DNA of 64,000 bases from contig CAWDAI010000015.1 of NCBI GenBank assembly GCA_963800275.1, forward strand, positions 1 to 64,000. The letters are read 5' to 3'. The notes beneath the pieces are model-generated. The model had not been told where the DNA came from and ran no database searches. It saw only the letters and a list, made by a program, of their open reading frames with translations. Shown here piece by piece: positions 1 to 8,719 of the stretch; the stretch's first letter is position 1, and each line of letters opens with the position of its first letter. The position numbers and the translations under genes were made by a program. The DNA comes from JAFMJV01 sp963800275 (lineage in GTDB: Bacteria; Chloroflexota; Limnocylindria; Limnocylindrales; CSP1-4).

Positions 1-464
1 GGCTGATGAGGGTAGGCATCGAGGCGCCGGGTCGCCTCCGGGATGCCCACCAGACCGAGCAGGTCGGCAGCCTTGCCGCGGGCGTCCTTGTTGGACATCC
101 CCAGGTGCTGCTGGGGGGCCTCACACATCTGGCGACCGATGGTCAGGAGCGGGTTGAGCGAGGTCATGGGCTCCTGGAACACGAAACCGATGTGCCGCCC
201 CCGCACCTCGCGACGCTCGCCGTCGCTCATCGTCAGCAGGTCCCGCCCATCGAAGCGGGCTTCGCCTTCGAAGCGAGCGGGCGGTGAGGGCACGAGACCC
301 GTGGCTGAGAGCACGCTCATCGACTTGCCGGAGCCCGATTCGCCCACGATGGCCAGCGTCTCCCCGGCCTCCACGGCCCAGTCCACGCCGTTGACGATGT
401 TGGCCGTGCCTCGACGCGTGCCGATACGGACCTTGAAGTCGACCAGCTCGAAGAGCGCGCTCAC
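1..464 (-). CDS. Dipeptide-type ABC transporter ATP-binding protein (DppD-like), 3' end outside window
   Basis: Energises uptake of peptides (or nickel/opines) by hydrolysing ATP on the cytoplasmic side of the DppB/DppC-like permeases encoded just upstream. About 154 codons are visible. They start at a GTG that overlaps the stop of the preceding permease gene by 4 bp (GTGA). The product opens with VSALFELVDFKV, has a Walker A motif GESGSGKS near residue 40 and then the Q-loop stretch EPMTSLNPLLTIGRQ typical of DppD/OppD ATPases. The signature motif, Walker B and the C-terminal oligopeptide-binding extension lie beyond the left edge. It is the fourth gene of a minus-strand operon (binding protein, two permeases, ATPase). 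A second ATPase (DppF-like) is expected outside the window. Substrate is not determined. Confidence 0.88.
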   Translation of the reverse strand, partial: MSALFELVDFKVRIGTRRGTANIVNGVDWAVEAGETLAIVGESGSGKSMSVLSATGLVPSPPARFEGEARFDGRDLLTMSDGERREVRGRHIGFVFQEPMTSLNPLLTIGRQMCEAPQQHLGMSNKDARGKAADLLGLVGIPEATRRLDAYPHQ

Positions 465-1393
465 AAGTTGCCCGACCGTGATTCGATGGCCGACCGCTGG
501 CGCGGGTCGAGCGCGTCGCGCATGGCATCGCCGATGAGGTTCAGGGCCAGCACCGTGAGCAGGATGGCGGCGCCCGGGAACACCGCCATCCACCAGGCTT
601 CACTGAGGAACCCGCGGCCGTCGAAGAGCATCCGGCCCCAGGATGGCTGGGGCGGCTGCACGCCCAGGCCGAGGAAGGAGAGGGCGGCCTCGGTCAGGAT
701 GGCGAAGGCGAGGCTCAGCGAGGTCTGCACGATGATCGGCGCCATCACGTTGGGCAGCACGTGGAGTCGCAGGATGCGCACATCGCTGGCGCCGATCGAG
801 CGAGCGGCCCGGATATAGGTCTCCTCACGCACGGACAGCACGCTTGCCCGTGTGATGCGGGCGAAGTAGGGCGTATAGACGACACCGATGGCGATCATCG
901 CGGGCACGATGCCGGGACCCAGCATGGCCACGATGGCCAGGGCCAGGAGCACGACCGGGAAGGAGAAGATGACGTCCATCGAGCGCATGCCCACGATGTC
1001 GACCCAATGGCCGAAATAGCCGGACGTGAGGCCGATCGTCACGCCCAGCAGCAGCGCCAGGGTCACGCTCACCAGGCTTACCTCGACGGACACTCGAGCC
1101 GCGATGATGACGCGGCTGAAGACGTCGCGGCCCAGCTCGTCGGTGCCGAACCAGTGTTCCACGCTGGGCGGCTGCAACTGGTTCATGACCTTGATCTCGT
1201 TGGCGCCGTAGGGCGCGATCAGCTCGCCGAAGACGGCCAGCAGCAGCACGACGGCGATGATGGCGACCGCGAAGATGGTGACGGGGCTGTCGAAGATGGC
1301 CCGCAACAGCGCCCAGCGGGCTCCCTCGTCGGGTGGTTCCTGGGCCTCGATCGTGGCGTCGATCGGCTCGACCGGGCTGTTGGCCGCCGTCAT
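461..1393 (-). CDS. Dipeptide-type ABC transporter permease (DppC-like)
   Basis: One of two inner-membrane channel subunits of a peptide-class ABC importer. The 310-residue product has the usual DppC layout: a short cytoplasmic N-terminus, one membrane segment at about residues 35-60, the family motif FGTDELGRDVFSRVI, then the BPD_transp_1 domain with five further segments. The EAA loop, SIGASDVRILRLHVLPNV, docks to the ATPase. The length is normal for the family. The start overlaps the end of the DppB-like gene by 4 bp and its stop overlaps the ATPase start, so the genes are probably translationally coupled. Specificity cannot be told from the permease. Confidence 0.93.
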   Translation of the reverse strand: MTAANSPVEPIDATIEAQEPPDEGARWALLRAIFDSPVTIFAVAIIAVVLLLAVFGELIAPYGANEIKVMNQLQPPSVEHWFGTDELGRDVFSRVIIAARVSVEVSLVSVTLALLLGVTIGLTSGYFGHWVDIVGMRSMDVIFSFPVVLLALAIVAMLGPGIVPAMIAIGVVYTPYFARITRASVLSVREETYIRAARSIGASDVRILRLHVLPNVMAPIIVQTSLSLAFAILTEAALSFLGLGVQPPQPSWGRMLFDGRGFLSEAWWMAVFPGAAILLTVLALNLIGDAMRDALDPRQRSAIESRSGNL

Positions 1394-2334
1394 CGGACGC
1401 GGATGCGCGGGTCGATGAGCGCGTAGAGCGCGTCGACCACCAGGTTGGCCACCAGGAACATCGCTGCCACCAGCAGCACCGCGCCCTGCACGACCGTGTA
1501 GTCGCGCGCGAGCACCGCGTCATAGGTCAGGCGCCCAAGGCCAGGCCAGGCGAAGACGACCTCCACCACGATGACCCCGGCCAGGAGTGAGGCCAGCTGG
1601 ATGCCCGCGACCGTGACGATCGGGACCATGGCGTTGCGCAGGACGTGGTCCTTCATGACCACCGACTCGTGCAGGCCCTTGGCCCGCGCGGTGCGCGCGA
1701 AGTCCTGGTCGTTGGACTCGAGGGTGGCCGAACGGATGAAGCGGGTCATGATCGAGCCAGAGATGAGCCCGACCGTGAGCGCGGGCATGATCACATGGCG
1801 CAGCCACTCCAGCGGGTCCTCGGTGAAGGGCACATATCCCGACGGCGGCAGCAGGTGCAGCGTCGAGGTGAAGAGCAGGATGAGCAGGATGCCGAGCCAG
1901 AAATCGGGCACGGAGATACCGATCTGGCTCCCGATGCGGGCGATGTGGTCCAGCGGCGAACCACGACGCATGGCCGAGAGGATGCCCAGGGGAAAGGCGA
2001 TGAGGAGCGCGATGATGAGGGCGGCGACTCCGAGCGAGATCGTGGCCGGCATGCGCGACATCACGATGTCGAAGACGCTCTCACCGTTGCGGAAACTGAC
2101 CCCGAAGTCGCCGACCGCGGCGTGGCTGAGATAGCGGAGGAGCTGCTCGTGCAGCGGCAGATCGAGTCCGGCCGCCGCCTTCAGCTGAGCGTAGACGTCG
2201 GGGTCGAAGCGCGTGCCCATGGCCGAGCGGATGGGATCGCCCGGCACGATCTGGAGCAGCGCGAAGACGAGGACCGCTGCTCCGGCGAGCACGACCAGTG
2301 CCTGGACGGCTCGCCGGAGCAGGTACCGGAGCAT
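1390..2334 (-). CDS. Dipeptide-type ABC transporter permease (DppB-like)
   Basis: The partner inner-membrane channel subunit of the peptide-class importer. It has 314 residues and begins MLRYLLRRAVQALVVL, the classic DppB start with a first membrane helix. The motif QIVPGDPIRSAMG follows, then a periplasmic loop and five more membrane segments with the EAA motif ARAKGLHESVVMKDHVL. The C-terminus is also typical. It starts 21 bp after the stop of the binding-protein gene and overlaps the DppC-like gene by 4 bp. No frame or length anomaly is visible. Confidence 0.93.
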   Translation of the reverse strand: MLRYLLRRAVQALVVLAGAAVLVFALLQIVPGDPIRSAMGTRFDPDVYAQLKAAAGLDLPLHEQLLRYLSHAAVGDFGVSFRNGESVFDIVMSRMPATISLGVAALIIALLIAFPLGILSAMRRGSPLDHIARIGSQIGISVPDFWLGILLILLFTSTLHLLPPSGYVPFTEDPLEWLRHVIMPALTVGLISGSIMTRFIRSATLESNDQDFARTARAKGLHESVVMKDHVLRNAMVPIVTVAGIQLASLLAGVIVVEVVFAWPGLGRLTYDAVLARDYTVVQGAVLLVAAMFLVANLVVDALYALIDPRIRVR

Positions 2335-2355
2335 GTGAGCGGGTAGCTCTTCCGG

Positions 2356-3867
2356 TTACTGGGCCAGGCTCACGTCACCGAAGCGGATGGCCGCGTCACC
2401 GCGAACGGTGTAGCCCTCCACGTTCGGGCTGTAGCCCTGGGCGATCTCCGGGTTGTACAGATACACGTAGCTGGCGTCGTCGACGATCAGCTTGGCCGCG
2501 TCGTCGTAGAGCGCCTTGCGCGCGGCCTGGTCGGTCTCGATCGCGGCCGCGTCGAGCAGCTGGTCGACCTCGGGGTTCGAGTAGCCCTGCGCATTGAAGC
2601 CACCACCGCTGTGGTGCTGCGCATAGTAGAAGTCACTCGGGTCGAGGTTGCCGATCCAGCTCCACAGGTAGGCATCGAAGTTGCCGTCGGCCTGATCGGC
2701 CAGCCAGGTGCTGACGTCGAGCTGCCGGATATTGACGGTGATGCCGATGTCCGCGAGGTTCGCGGCGATGACCTGGGCATCCGTGACGGACTGGTTGTCG
2801 CTGCTGACGACCATGAGGTCCATCTCCAGCCCGTCGGCCACGCCGGCCTCTTCGAGTAGCGCCTTGGCCTTGTCCAAGTCGCGGCTGTACGGGGCGTAGT
2901 CGAAGTACCAGCCACTGGTGGCGGGGATGGCGGTCTGGTTGACGGTGGCGTTGCCGAAGAGGGCGGCCTGCACGATAGCCTCGCGATCGATGGCCCAGGC
3001 CATGGCCTGGCGAACGCGGGCATCGTTGAACGGCTCCCGCGCCTCGTTGGTCGCGAAGTAGTAGTAGTCGTTGCTGGGCACGGTCTCGACCACGACGTCC
3101 GTGCTCTCCTTGAGGCCGCTCACCTGCTGTGGCGGCAGGTTGTCCGTCCACTGCACGTCACCAGACTGGAGGCTCGTCAGCGCGACCGTCGTATCGGGGA
3201 TGAAGCGATAGGTGACGCCGTCGAGACTCGGGGCGCCGCCCCAGTAGTCGTCGTTGCGTACCAGTTCGATCGAATCGCCGGACGTCCAGGAGGCCACCTT
3301 GAAGGGGCCGGTGCCGATGGGTGCCGTGGTGATGTCACCCGACTCCACGTTGGCCTGCTGCACGATGGCCATGCCCTTGAACGCGCCGATGTTCGCGAGC
3401 AGGTTGGGGGTGGGTGCGCTGAGCGTGAACACGACCGTCGAATCGTCGGGCGCGGTCACGTCGGTGACGGTCCCGAAACGCCATCCGTTGTTGGCCGACT
3501 CGCGGATCCGACCGTAGCTGTAGACCACATCTGACGCGGTGAGCGGCGTGCCGTCGTGCCACTTCACGCCGTGGCGCAGGGTGAAGGTGTAGGTGAGGCC
3601 GTCGTCGCTGATATCCCAGGACTCTGCCAGCGACGGCACCATCTCCAGGTTCTGGTCCGGCTCGACCAGCGTGTCGAAGACGTTCTCGAGGACCTGGAAG
3701 CTGACGTATGCGGATGTCACCTGCGGGTCGAGCTGGTCGGGCTCAGCATTTATGGCAGCGACGAGGGTGCCGCCGGACGCGTCGTCCTGGGCGAACGTGG
3801 CGGCCGGTAGCGCGACGGTGGCCATGGCGGCCGCGAGGGACCAAGCCAGTAATCTTCGGAATCGCAA
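2356..3867 (-). CDS. Extracellular peptide-binding protein of ABC transporter (SBP_bac_5 family)
   Basis: Binds the transported ligand outside the membrane and delivers it to the DppBC-like channel. I place the start at a TTG (3867) because a strong ribosome site AGGAGGAACG lies just upstream. An in-frame ATG at 3921 would add 18 residues without such a site. From the TTG the product is about 503 residues: a signal peptide (LRFRRLLAWSLAAAMATVAL, ending ATFAQD) and then a family 5 solute-binding fold, e.g. GGTLVAAINAEPDQLDPQ, the RHGVKWHDGTPLTASDVVYS segment and FNDARVRQAMAWAIDRE. There is no lipobox cysteine, so it is either free or held by an uncleaved signal. First gene of the operon. Peptide specificity is a family-level guess; nickel, opine or sugar ligands remain possible. 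Confidence 0.92.
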   Translation of the reverse strand: MRFRRLLAWSLAAAMATVALPAATFAQDDASGGTLVAAINAEPDQLDPQVTSAYVSFQVLENVFDTLVEPDQNLEMVPSLAESWDISDDGLTYTFTLRHGVKWHDGTPLTASDVVYSYGRIRESANNGWRFGTVTDVTAPDDSTVVFTLSAPTPNLLANIGAFKGMAIVQQANVESGDITTAPIGTGPFKVASWTSGDSIELVRNDDYWGGAPSLDGVTYRFIPDTTVALTSLQSGDVQWTDNLPPQQVSGLKESTDVVVETVPSNDYYYFATNEAREPFNDARVRQAMAWAIDREAIVQAALFGNATVNQTAIPATSGWYFDYAPYSRDLDKAKALLEEAGVADGLEMDLMVVSSDNQSVTDAQVIAANLADIGITVNIRQLDVSTWLADQADGNFDAYLWSWIGNLDPSDFYYAQHHSGGGFNAQGYSNPEVDQLLDAAAIETDQAARKALYDDAAKLIVDDASYVYLYNPEIAQGYSPNVEGYTVRGDAAIRFGDVSLAQ

Positions 3868-4116
3868 TCTATCGTTCCTCCTGCGGGTGTCGTCCACGTC
3901 GAGGGGCCAACGCGAGGGCACCGTTTTGGGGTCGCCGAGCGCCGGTCCACTGACGCCTGCGAGCCCGCAAGGGCCATGCGGCAGGACCCGGCGTTGACGT
4001 TGGCCACGTGTGTGGCCTGGTGCACAAGACTACCAGCGCCCCGAACGTCGACGTCAGGCCCCGCCTGGTCCGAGCCGCGGATTATGCTGGCCGGACATGT
4101 TCGCGAGCACCACCCG

Positions 4117-5022
4117 ATGACCTATTCCATCGTGGCCCACGACCCCGAAACCGGCGAGTTCGGCGTGGCCGTGGCCACCGGTGGGCCGGCGGTGGGGGCA
4201 GGCGTGCCGTGGGTGGAGCCGGGGGTGGGTGCGGTGGCCACCCAGTCCTTCACCAATCAGGACCTCGGTCCGCTGGCGCTGGCCCGCATGCGTGCGGGGC
4301 AGGGGGCTCCCGCCGCCCTGCGCGAGCTGCTGGCCGCCGATCCCGGGCGCGAAGCCCGCCAGATCGGGCTGGTGGATATCTCCGGCGTGGCCGCCGCCCA
4401 CACCGGGCTCGATTGCGTGCCCGAAGCCAGCCACGTCACGGCGTCCGGCCTGAGCGTGCAGGCCAACATGGTGGAGCGACCAGACATCCCGCTGGCCATG
4501 CAGGTGGCCTTCGATGCGGCCGAGGGCGACCTCGCTGACCGGCTGCTGGCCGCCCTCTTCGCGGCCGAGCGCGAGGGCGGGGACGTGCGTGGGACCCGCT
4601 CGGCTGCGCTGCTGGTGGCACCGGGCGCACCTGCCGCCAAGCCCTGGGTCAGGCGCTTCGACCTGCGCATCGATCTCTCTACCCAGCCGCTCTCTGACCT
4701 CGCGGAGCTGCTTCGCGGCGGCCGTGCCTTCGAGGCCTTCGACGCTGCCTTCGAGGCCAATCGTGCCGGAGACCTCGCAGCCGTGCTCGATCGCACGACG
4801 GACGCCTACGCCCTGGAGCCCAACGATGCGCGCATCGCCTTCTGGCACGCCATGGCCCTGCTGGCGAACGGCCATCCGGAGGAGGCGCGGCCGGTCCTGC
4901 TCGCCGCGCTCGAGGCGGAGCCGAGGATGACCGAGTTCGCGCGCCGCTACGTGGCCACCGGGCACGGCGGACCGCTCACGAGCGTGCTGATCGAGGTGGG
5001 CCACACGCCCATCCGGCGCTAG
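4117..5022 (+). CDS. DUF1028 domain protein with TPR-like C-terminus
   Basis: A 301-residue protein of the DUF1028 family, which has an Ntn-hydrolase-like fold and no settled reaction. The start is the ATG before TYSIVAHDPETGEFGVAVAT, the conserved family N-terminus. Upstream in-frame codons are rich in the wrong composition and were excluded. The DUF1028 core covers residues 1 to about 190. The remaining ~100 residues (DAYALEPNDARIAFWHAMAL, HPEEARPVLLAALEAEP) look like one or two tetratricopeptide helices. It is divergent from the peptide ABC operon. DUF1028 genes are often found beside peptide transporters and peptidases, so a role in processing imported peptides or amides is plausible. That is inference. 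Confidence 0.85.
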   Translation: MTYSIVAHDPETGEFGVAVATGGPAVGAGVPWVEPGVGAVATQSFTNQDLGPLALARMRAGQGAPAALRELLAADPGREARQIGLVDISGVAAAHTGLDCVPEASHVTASGLSVQANMVERPDIPLAMQVAFDAAEGDLADRLLAALFAAEREGGDVRGTRSAALLVAPGAPAAKPWVRRFDLRIDLSTQPLSDLAELLRGGRAFEAFDAAFEANRAGDLAAVLDRTTDAYALEPNDARIAFWHAMALLANGHPEEARPVLLAALEAEPRMTEFARRYVATGHGGPLTSVLIEVGHTPIRR

Positions 5023-5109
5023 GGCCGCCGCCAGGAAGGGGGCATCGCCAGGGTGCGGCCGGCCACGCGGGCATGCTGGTGAGTCGCCGCCCGGCCGTTC
5101 CTGGGAGCT

Positions 5110-5187
5110 GGTGAGTCGACCGAAGGCTGAACGTGCCCTGCCGGCGAGGTGGTGAGTCGCCCCAAGGCTGAACGTGCCCTGTTGGCG
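5110..5187 (+). repeat. Two-copy 37-bp direct repeat in intergenic gap
   Basis: GGTGAGTCGACCGAAGGCTG... at 5110-5146 recurs at 5151-5187 with four or five changes; both copies contain AAGGCTGAACGTGCCCTG. A third GGTGAGTCG core lies at 5078. A related short pair, GAGTCGTGGGAAGGCT (from 5205) and GAGTCGTGGGGTGGCT (from 5235), follows. No open reading frame with normal coding signal covers them. Function unknown. Confidence 0.7.
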
Positions 5188-5235
5188 CCAGGACGCGCGG
5201 GTTCGAGTCGTGGGAAGGCTTCAGGCGTCACTCCG

Positions 5236-5301
5236 AGTCGTGGGGTGGCTCAAGCCGGCACGAACAGGCCCAAGGTCGTCGCGTTGAGCCGCCCCACGAC
5301 T
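5236..5301. repeat. 15-bp inverted repeat (large hairpin) between convergent genes
   Basis: AGTCGTGGGGTGGCT at 5236-5250 pairs with AGCCGCCCCACGACT at 5287-5301 (14 of 15 canonical pairs, one G-T), with a 36-nt loop. It sits between the converging DUF1028 and URO-D genes and could act as a terminator or a structured spacer. There is no U-tract. Confidence 0.55.
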
Positions 5302-5447
5302 GGCCCGGTGGCCAGGCCTCATGACTGGCCAAGCGGCCGGACCCCGGGGCGCGCTACGTGGCCAGGCCCCGCGACTGGCCCAGCGGCCGGGCCCCGCGAC
5401 TGGCCCGGTGGCCCGGCCCCGCGACTGGCCCAGTGGCCAGGCCCCGG
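5298..5447. repeat. Six-unit 25-bp tandem repeat (minisatellite)
   Basis: Units of exactly 25 bp start at 5298, 5323, 5348, 5373, 5398 and 5423. The consensus begins GACTGGCCCRGYGGCCRGG and ends CCCCGC. The third unit is the most diverged at its start. Each unit holds near-palindromic GGCC elements. The array ends 7 bp before the stop of the URO-D gene and is GC-rich even for this genome. Perfect periodicity argues for slippage-driven expansion. Confidence 0.85.
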
Positions 5448-5453
5448 GCATGC

Positions 5454-6737
5454 TCAGAGCTCGAAGACGCGCCGGGCCAGCTCCACCCACGTCCGCAGCC
5501 TGGAACGGTCGCCGCCCACGTCGTAGACGTCACGGAAGAGCAGCTCCACGTTGCAGTCGTGGGCCCGGGCAGCGTCACGTGTCCGCCGCAGGTCTGCCTC
5601 CGCCCGCTCCCAGTGGGGCTGGGGCCCGCTCAGCGGCACCGGGTCCGGCTTGCGGCTGAAGACATACCGCGAGCCGAGCATCTCGGCCGTCCGCTCGAAG
5701 TCGGCCCAGGGTGTGACCGAGACCGAACGCAGGTTGGGCATGGCCTCGATGATCAGGTCGAGCCGGTCCGTGAGCGGCTCACAGCAGCCGTAGTAGACCA
5801 GCCCGAAGCGGTCGGTCAGGCGCTTGAGGTAGGGCAGCACGAACTCGGCGAACATGGCCGGGCTGATGGGGGTCGACTCCTGCGACTCCGCCCAGCACCA
5901 CAGGTCGCCGATCCTGCCGGGAGCGGCCTCGGGCGAGGGCAGGTCCGAGCAGTACCCGTAGGCCCGGGGGCCGGCGAGCATGTTGTCGGTGTTGGGCACG
6001 ATCAAACCCTGGGCCTCGAGATAGTCGAACTGGCGTTCTCGATCGGCGGCCATGTACTCCATGAGGGCGTGGATGGTCTCGGGCGACTCGTAGACCCACG
6101 AGAGCAGACCGTCGTTGCCGATGAACCGATAGATCTGCCAGGTCAGGCCGATGAAGTAGTTGCCGGCCCACGACTCGGCGCCCTCGTCGGTCATGAAGTG
6201 GTCGTAGTTGCCCACCCGGAGCGGCAGGATGTCGCCGAACGTGTCCTGCAGCAGGCGCAGCTTGGCGGTCGTGCCTTCGCGGTCGACCGAGAACCGACGC
6301 GGTCGCAGCCGCGCGACGTCCGCCGGCGACTTGACCGGGAAGTTGAAGGTGTAGCCGATGGACGAGCCGTCGGCTGCGGCCGGGCCCGGGATCTGGACCA
6401 CGTCCACGCCCCAGCCGCTGTCACGGATGTCCCAGCCCAGGCGGTAGTAGGGCTCGAAGACGATGTCATCGCCGACCTCGTCGAAGTGGTGGAGATGCTC
6501 GAGCATCGTCGCCTCCACGGCCCGCAGCACGGGATGGGCGCAGACGAGCTCATCCTCGCGCACGTAGCGGTCCACGGTGCCCACCTCGAACAGCACCATC
6601 GGGCGCTCGGGTCGCAGGTCGTGCAGGGCCCGCCAGCCGCGCTTTCGCTCCGCCATCAGCGGCAGGGCCGCGATCTGTGCCCAGCGCGTGGCCAACGCCC
6701 GCACCCGTTCCCGCTCGGCCGCGACCGGGATGGCCAT
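5454..6737 (-). CDS. Uroporphyrinogen decarboxylase-fold (URO-D) family protein, methyltransferase-like
   Basis: A 427-residue cytoplasmic protein of the URO-D superfamily, which includes HemE and cobamide-dependent methyltransferases (MtaA/MtbA and many uncharacterised relatives). Visible family features are the (beta-alpha)8-barrel segments VLPYLKRLTDRFGLVYYGCC followed by EPLTDRLDLI, and SVSVTPWADFERTAEMLG near the C-terminus. It is longer than HemE (~350) and lacks the HemE N-terminal substrate motif, so haem synthesis is unlikely. The GCCE motif suits metal or thiol binding as in the methyltransferase branch. It starts 6 bp after the hydrogenase large-subunit stop, on the same strand, so it is probably co-transcribed. 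Why a URO-D protein should travel with a hydrogenase is unclear. Substrate unknown. Confidence 0.78.
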   Translation of the reverse strand: MAIPVAAERERVRALATRWAQIAALPLMAERKRGWRALHDLRPERPMVLFEVGTVDRYVREDELVCAHPVLRAVEATMLEHLHHFDEVGDDIVFEPYYRLGWDIRDSGWGVDVVQIPGPAAADGSSIGYTFNFPVKSPADVARLRPRRFSVDREGTTAKLRLLQDTFGDILPLRVGNYDHFMTDEGAESWAGNYFIGLTWQIYRFIGNDGLLSWVYESPETIHALMEYMAADRERQFDYLEAQGLIVPNTDNMLAGPRAYGYCSDLPSPEAAPGRIGDLWCWAESQESTPISPAMFAEFVLPYLKRLTDRFGLVYYGCCEPLTDRLDLIIEAMPNLRSVSVTPWADFERTAEMLGSRYVFSRKPDPVPLSGPQPHWERAEADLRRTRDAARAHDCNVELLFRDVYDVGGDRSRLRTWVELARRVFEL

Positions 6738-6743
6738 GGTCGG

Positions 6744-8165
6744 CTAGACGGTGCCCTTCTCGTCGAGGACGCTGCCGTCCGGCCCGCGCAGCGTCAGCAC
6801 CACCGCCGCCTGGCCCATCTGGTGCGTCGAGCACGAGAGGCAGGGGTCGAACGCGCGCACCAGCGCCGAGACCCGGTTGACCGCGCCCTCCTCGATGTGG
6901 TTGCCGTCGATGAAGCGCGTGGCCACGTCGTGGACGCCTCGGCGGATGGCGAGGTTGTTGTGCCCCGTGGCGACGATGAGGTTGGCCCAGGTCATGGCGC
7001 CGTCATCGTTGACGCGGTAGTGGTGGATCAGCGTGCCGCGCGGCGCCTCGATGATGCCCACGCCCTCGAGCTCGTTGACGCCGGCGTGGGCGCGCACCTT
7101 GGTGTCGAGGATGCGCGGGTCCTCCAGCAGCTGCTCGCATCCTCTCCAGGCCGTAGAGCGCCTCGATCAGGCGCGCGTAGTGGTAGTGGAAGCTCGACTG
7201 CACCACGCGGCCCAGGCGCCCGCGCATCTCCTGCAGCTCGGCCTCGGCCAGCGGTGTCGAGATGTGGTCGCACACGTTGAGCCGAGCCAGCGGGCCCACG
7301 CGGTAGATGCCCTCGGCCAGCCCCAGCGGCTTGTAGTAGGGCGCCTTCAGGTAGGAATTGGCCATGGTGGCCTCGCCGATGTACTCGCGGTAGTCGGCCG
7401 CCGCGACCTGGTCGGCCACGATCTCCCCGGCCGCATCGCGGAAGCGCAGCGCACCGTCGTACAGCTCGAGGGCGCCGTCAGGCGCGACCGTGCCGCAATA
7501 CATGGTCGGGAAGTTGGAGAAGGTGGCGACCTCCTCGGGGAACGAATCGAGCGTGCCCTTCCACAGCTCCAGCGTGCGCTGCACGATCGCCAGCGCCTGC
7601 GGCCATTCCTCCAGGATCCGCTCGCGTGCGGCCGGATCGAGCGCGGAGTTGACGCCACCGGGCACCGTCCACGAGGGGTGGATGCGCTCTCGGCCCAGGT
7701 GCTCGATGACCTGCTGGCCGAACTTGCGCAGGCGCACACCGTCCTGCACCAGCGCCGGGTGCTCCGCGAGCAGGCCGGCCACGTTGCGCAGGGCGGGGTC
7801 GTAGTCCATGCCCAGCAGCAGGTCGGGCGCAGAGAGATGGAAGAAGGAGAGCGCGTGGGACTGCACGATCTGGGCCATGTGCAAGCAGCTCGCGCAGGCG
7901 GGCGGCGGCGGCGGGTACCCGCACCGCCATGATGGCGTCGCAGGCCTTGGACGAGGCCAGCAGGTGGCTCACCGGGCAGATACCGCAGATGCGCGCGGTG
8001 ATGGCCGGCATCTCGTAGTAGGGCCGGCCCTCGACGAAGCTTTCGAAGCCGCGGATCTGGGTGACGTGGAACTGCGTGTCGGCGACGCGCCCCGATCATC
8101 GAGGTCGATGGTGATCGAGGCGTGGCCCTCGATGCGGGTGACGTGGGGGACTCGATCCTGGTCAT
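6744..8165 (-). pseudogene. hoxH: NAD(P)-linked [NiFe]-hydrogenase large subunit (HoxH-like), frame broken
   Basis: Encodes the catalytic Ni-Fe subunit that splits or forms H2. Both nickel-binding motifs are present: ARICGICPVSH near the N-terminus and DPCLSCSTH near the C-terminus, followed by a 25-residue tail normally removed by a maturation protease. The start is an ATG at 8165 with TAGGAG upstream. The full protein (~470 residues, normal length) is only recovered by changing frame near 8150 (MTRIES to PHVTRIEGHASITIDLDD), near 8090 (to VADTQFHVTQIRGFESF), near 7885 (LREL to HMAQIVQSHALSFFHLS) and near 7140 (to VRAHAGVNELEGVGI). Between the breaks coding is clean with no internal stops. 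That pattern fits assembly indels or very recent decay; I cannot separate the two. Confidence 0.87.
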
Positions 8166-8173
8166 GGGGACTC

Positions 8174-8719
8174 CTAGCCGAAACGCTGGCGCGAGCCGAG
8201 ATCGGGCACGCGCCCCTCGAGCAGCTCACCGATGACGTAGAGGATCGACTCGGCCCGGGGCGGGCAGCCGGGCACGTGCACGTCGACCTTGACATGGGCC
8301 TGCAGCGGCTCGACCCGACGCAGGAGCGCGGGCACACCGTCGGTCGGGACCTGCGGCTGGGCGTCGGAACCCTCCACGTAGACGCGCTCGAGCAGCTCCC
8401 GGGTCGGGATGCCGTTGCGCATCGACGGCACGTTGCCGGTCACCGCGCAGTCGCCCAGCGCGACCAGGATCGTCGAACGCTCGCGGGCCTCGTTGAGCAG
8501 CTCCAGGTCATCCTGGCTGCTGACGGCGCCTTCGACCAGCGCCACGTCGACGCCCTCGGGCAACTCCTGGGCGTCGACCAGGGGCCCGAACACGATGTCG
8601 GCCCGCGCGAGCACGTCCACGATGGCCTCGTCCATGTCCAGCAGCGACATGTGGCAGCCGGAGCAGCCGTCCAGCCAGCAGGTGCCGATGCGTGCCTTGC
8701 GGAGCTGTTCCTTCTCCAT
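8174..8719 (-). CDS. hoxY: [NiFe]-hydrogenase small subunit (HoxY-like)
   Basis: Carries the proximal iron-sulfur cluster that passes electrons from HoxH to the diaphorase subunits. The 181-residue product starts at an ATG overlapping the hoxU stop (ATGA). Cluster ligands are visible in TCWLDGCSGCHMSLLDMDEA, LGDCAVTGNVPSMRNG and VPGCPPRAESILYVIGELL. The length matches HoxY of group 3d enzymes and the protein lacks the extra ferredoxin-like domain and Tat signal of membrane hydrogenases, so the enzyme is cytoplasmic. This gene and hoxE are the only unbroken members of the operon. hoxH follows 8 bp downstream. Confidence 0.9.
   Translation of the reverse strand: MEKEQLRKARIGTCWLDGCSGCHMSLLDMDEAIVDVLARADIVFGPLVDAQELPEGVDVALVEGAVSSQDDLELLNEARERSTILVALGDCAVTGNVPSMRNGIPTRELLERVYVEGSDAQPQVPTDGVPALLRRVEPLQAHVKVDVHVPGCPPRAESILYVIGELLEGRVPDLGSRQRFG

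Noticed and set aside
5298..5447. CRISPR array
   Set aside because: Repeats are contiguous without spacers and no cas gene is present; it is a plain tandem repeat.
5358..7280. 640-codon plus-strand open frame opposite the URO-D and hoxH genes
   Set aside because: It is the antisense shadow of conserved minus-strand genes; low-complexity His/Gln/Arg/Gly composition with no family motif.
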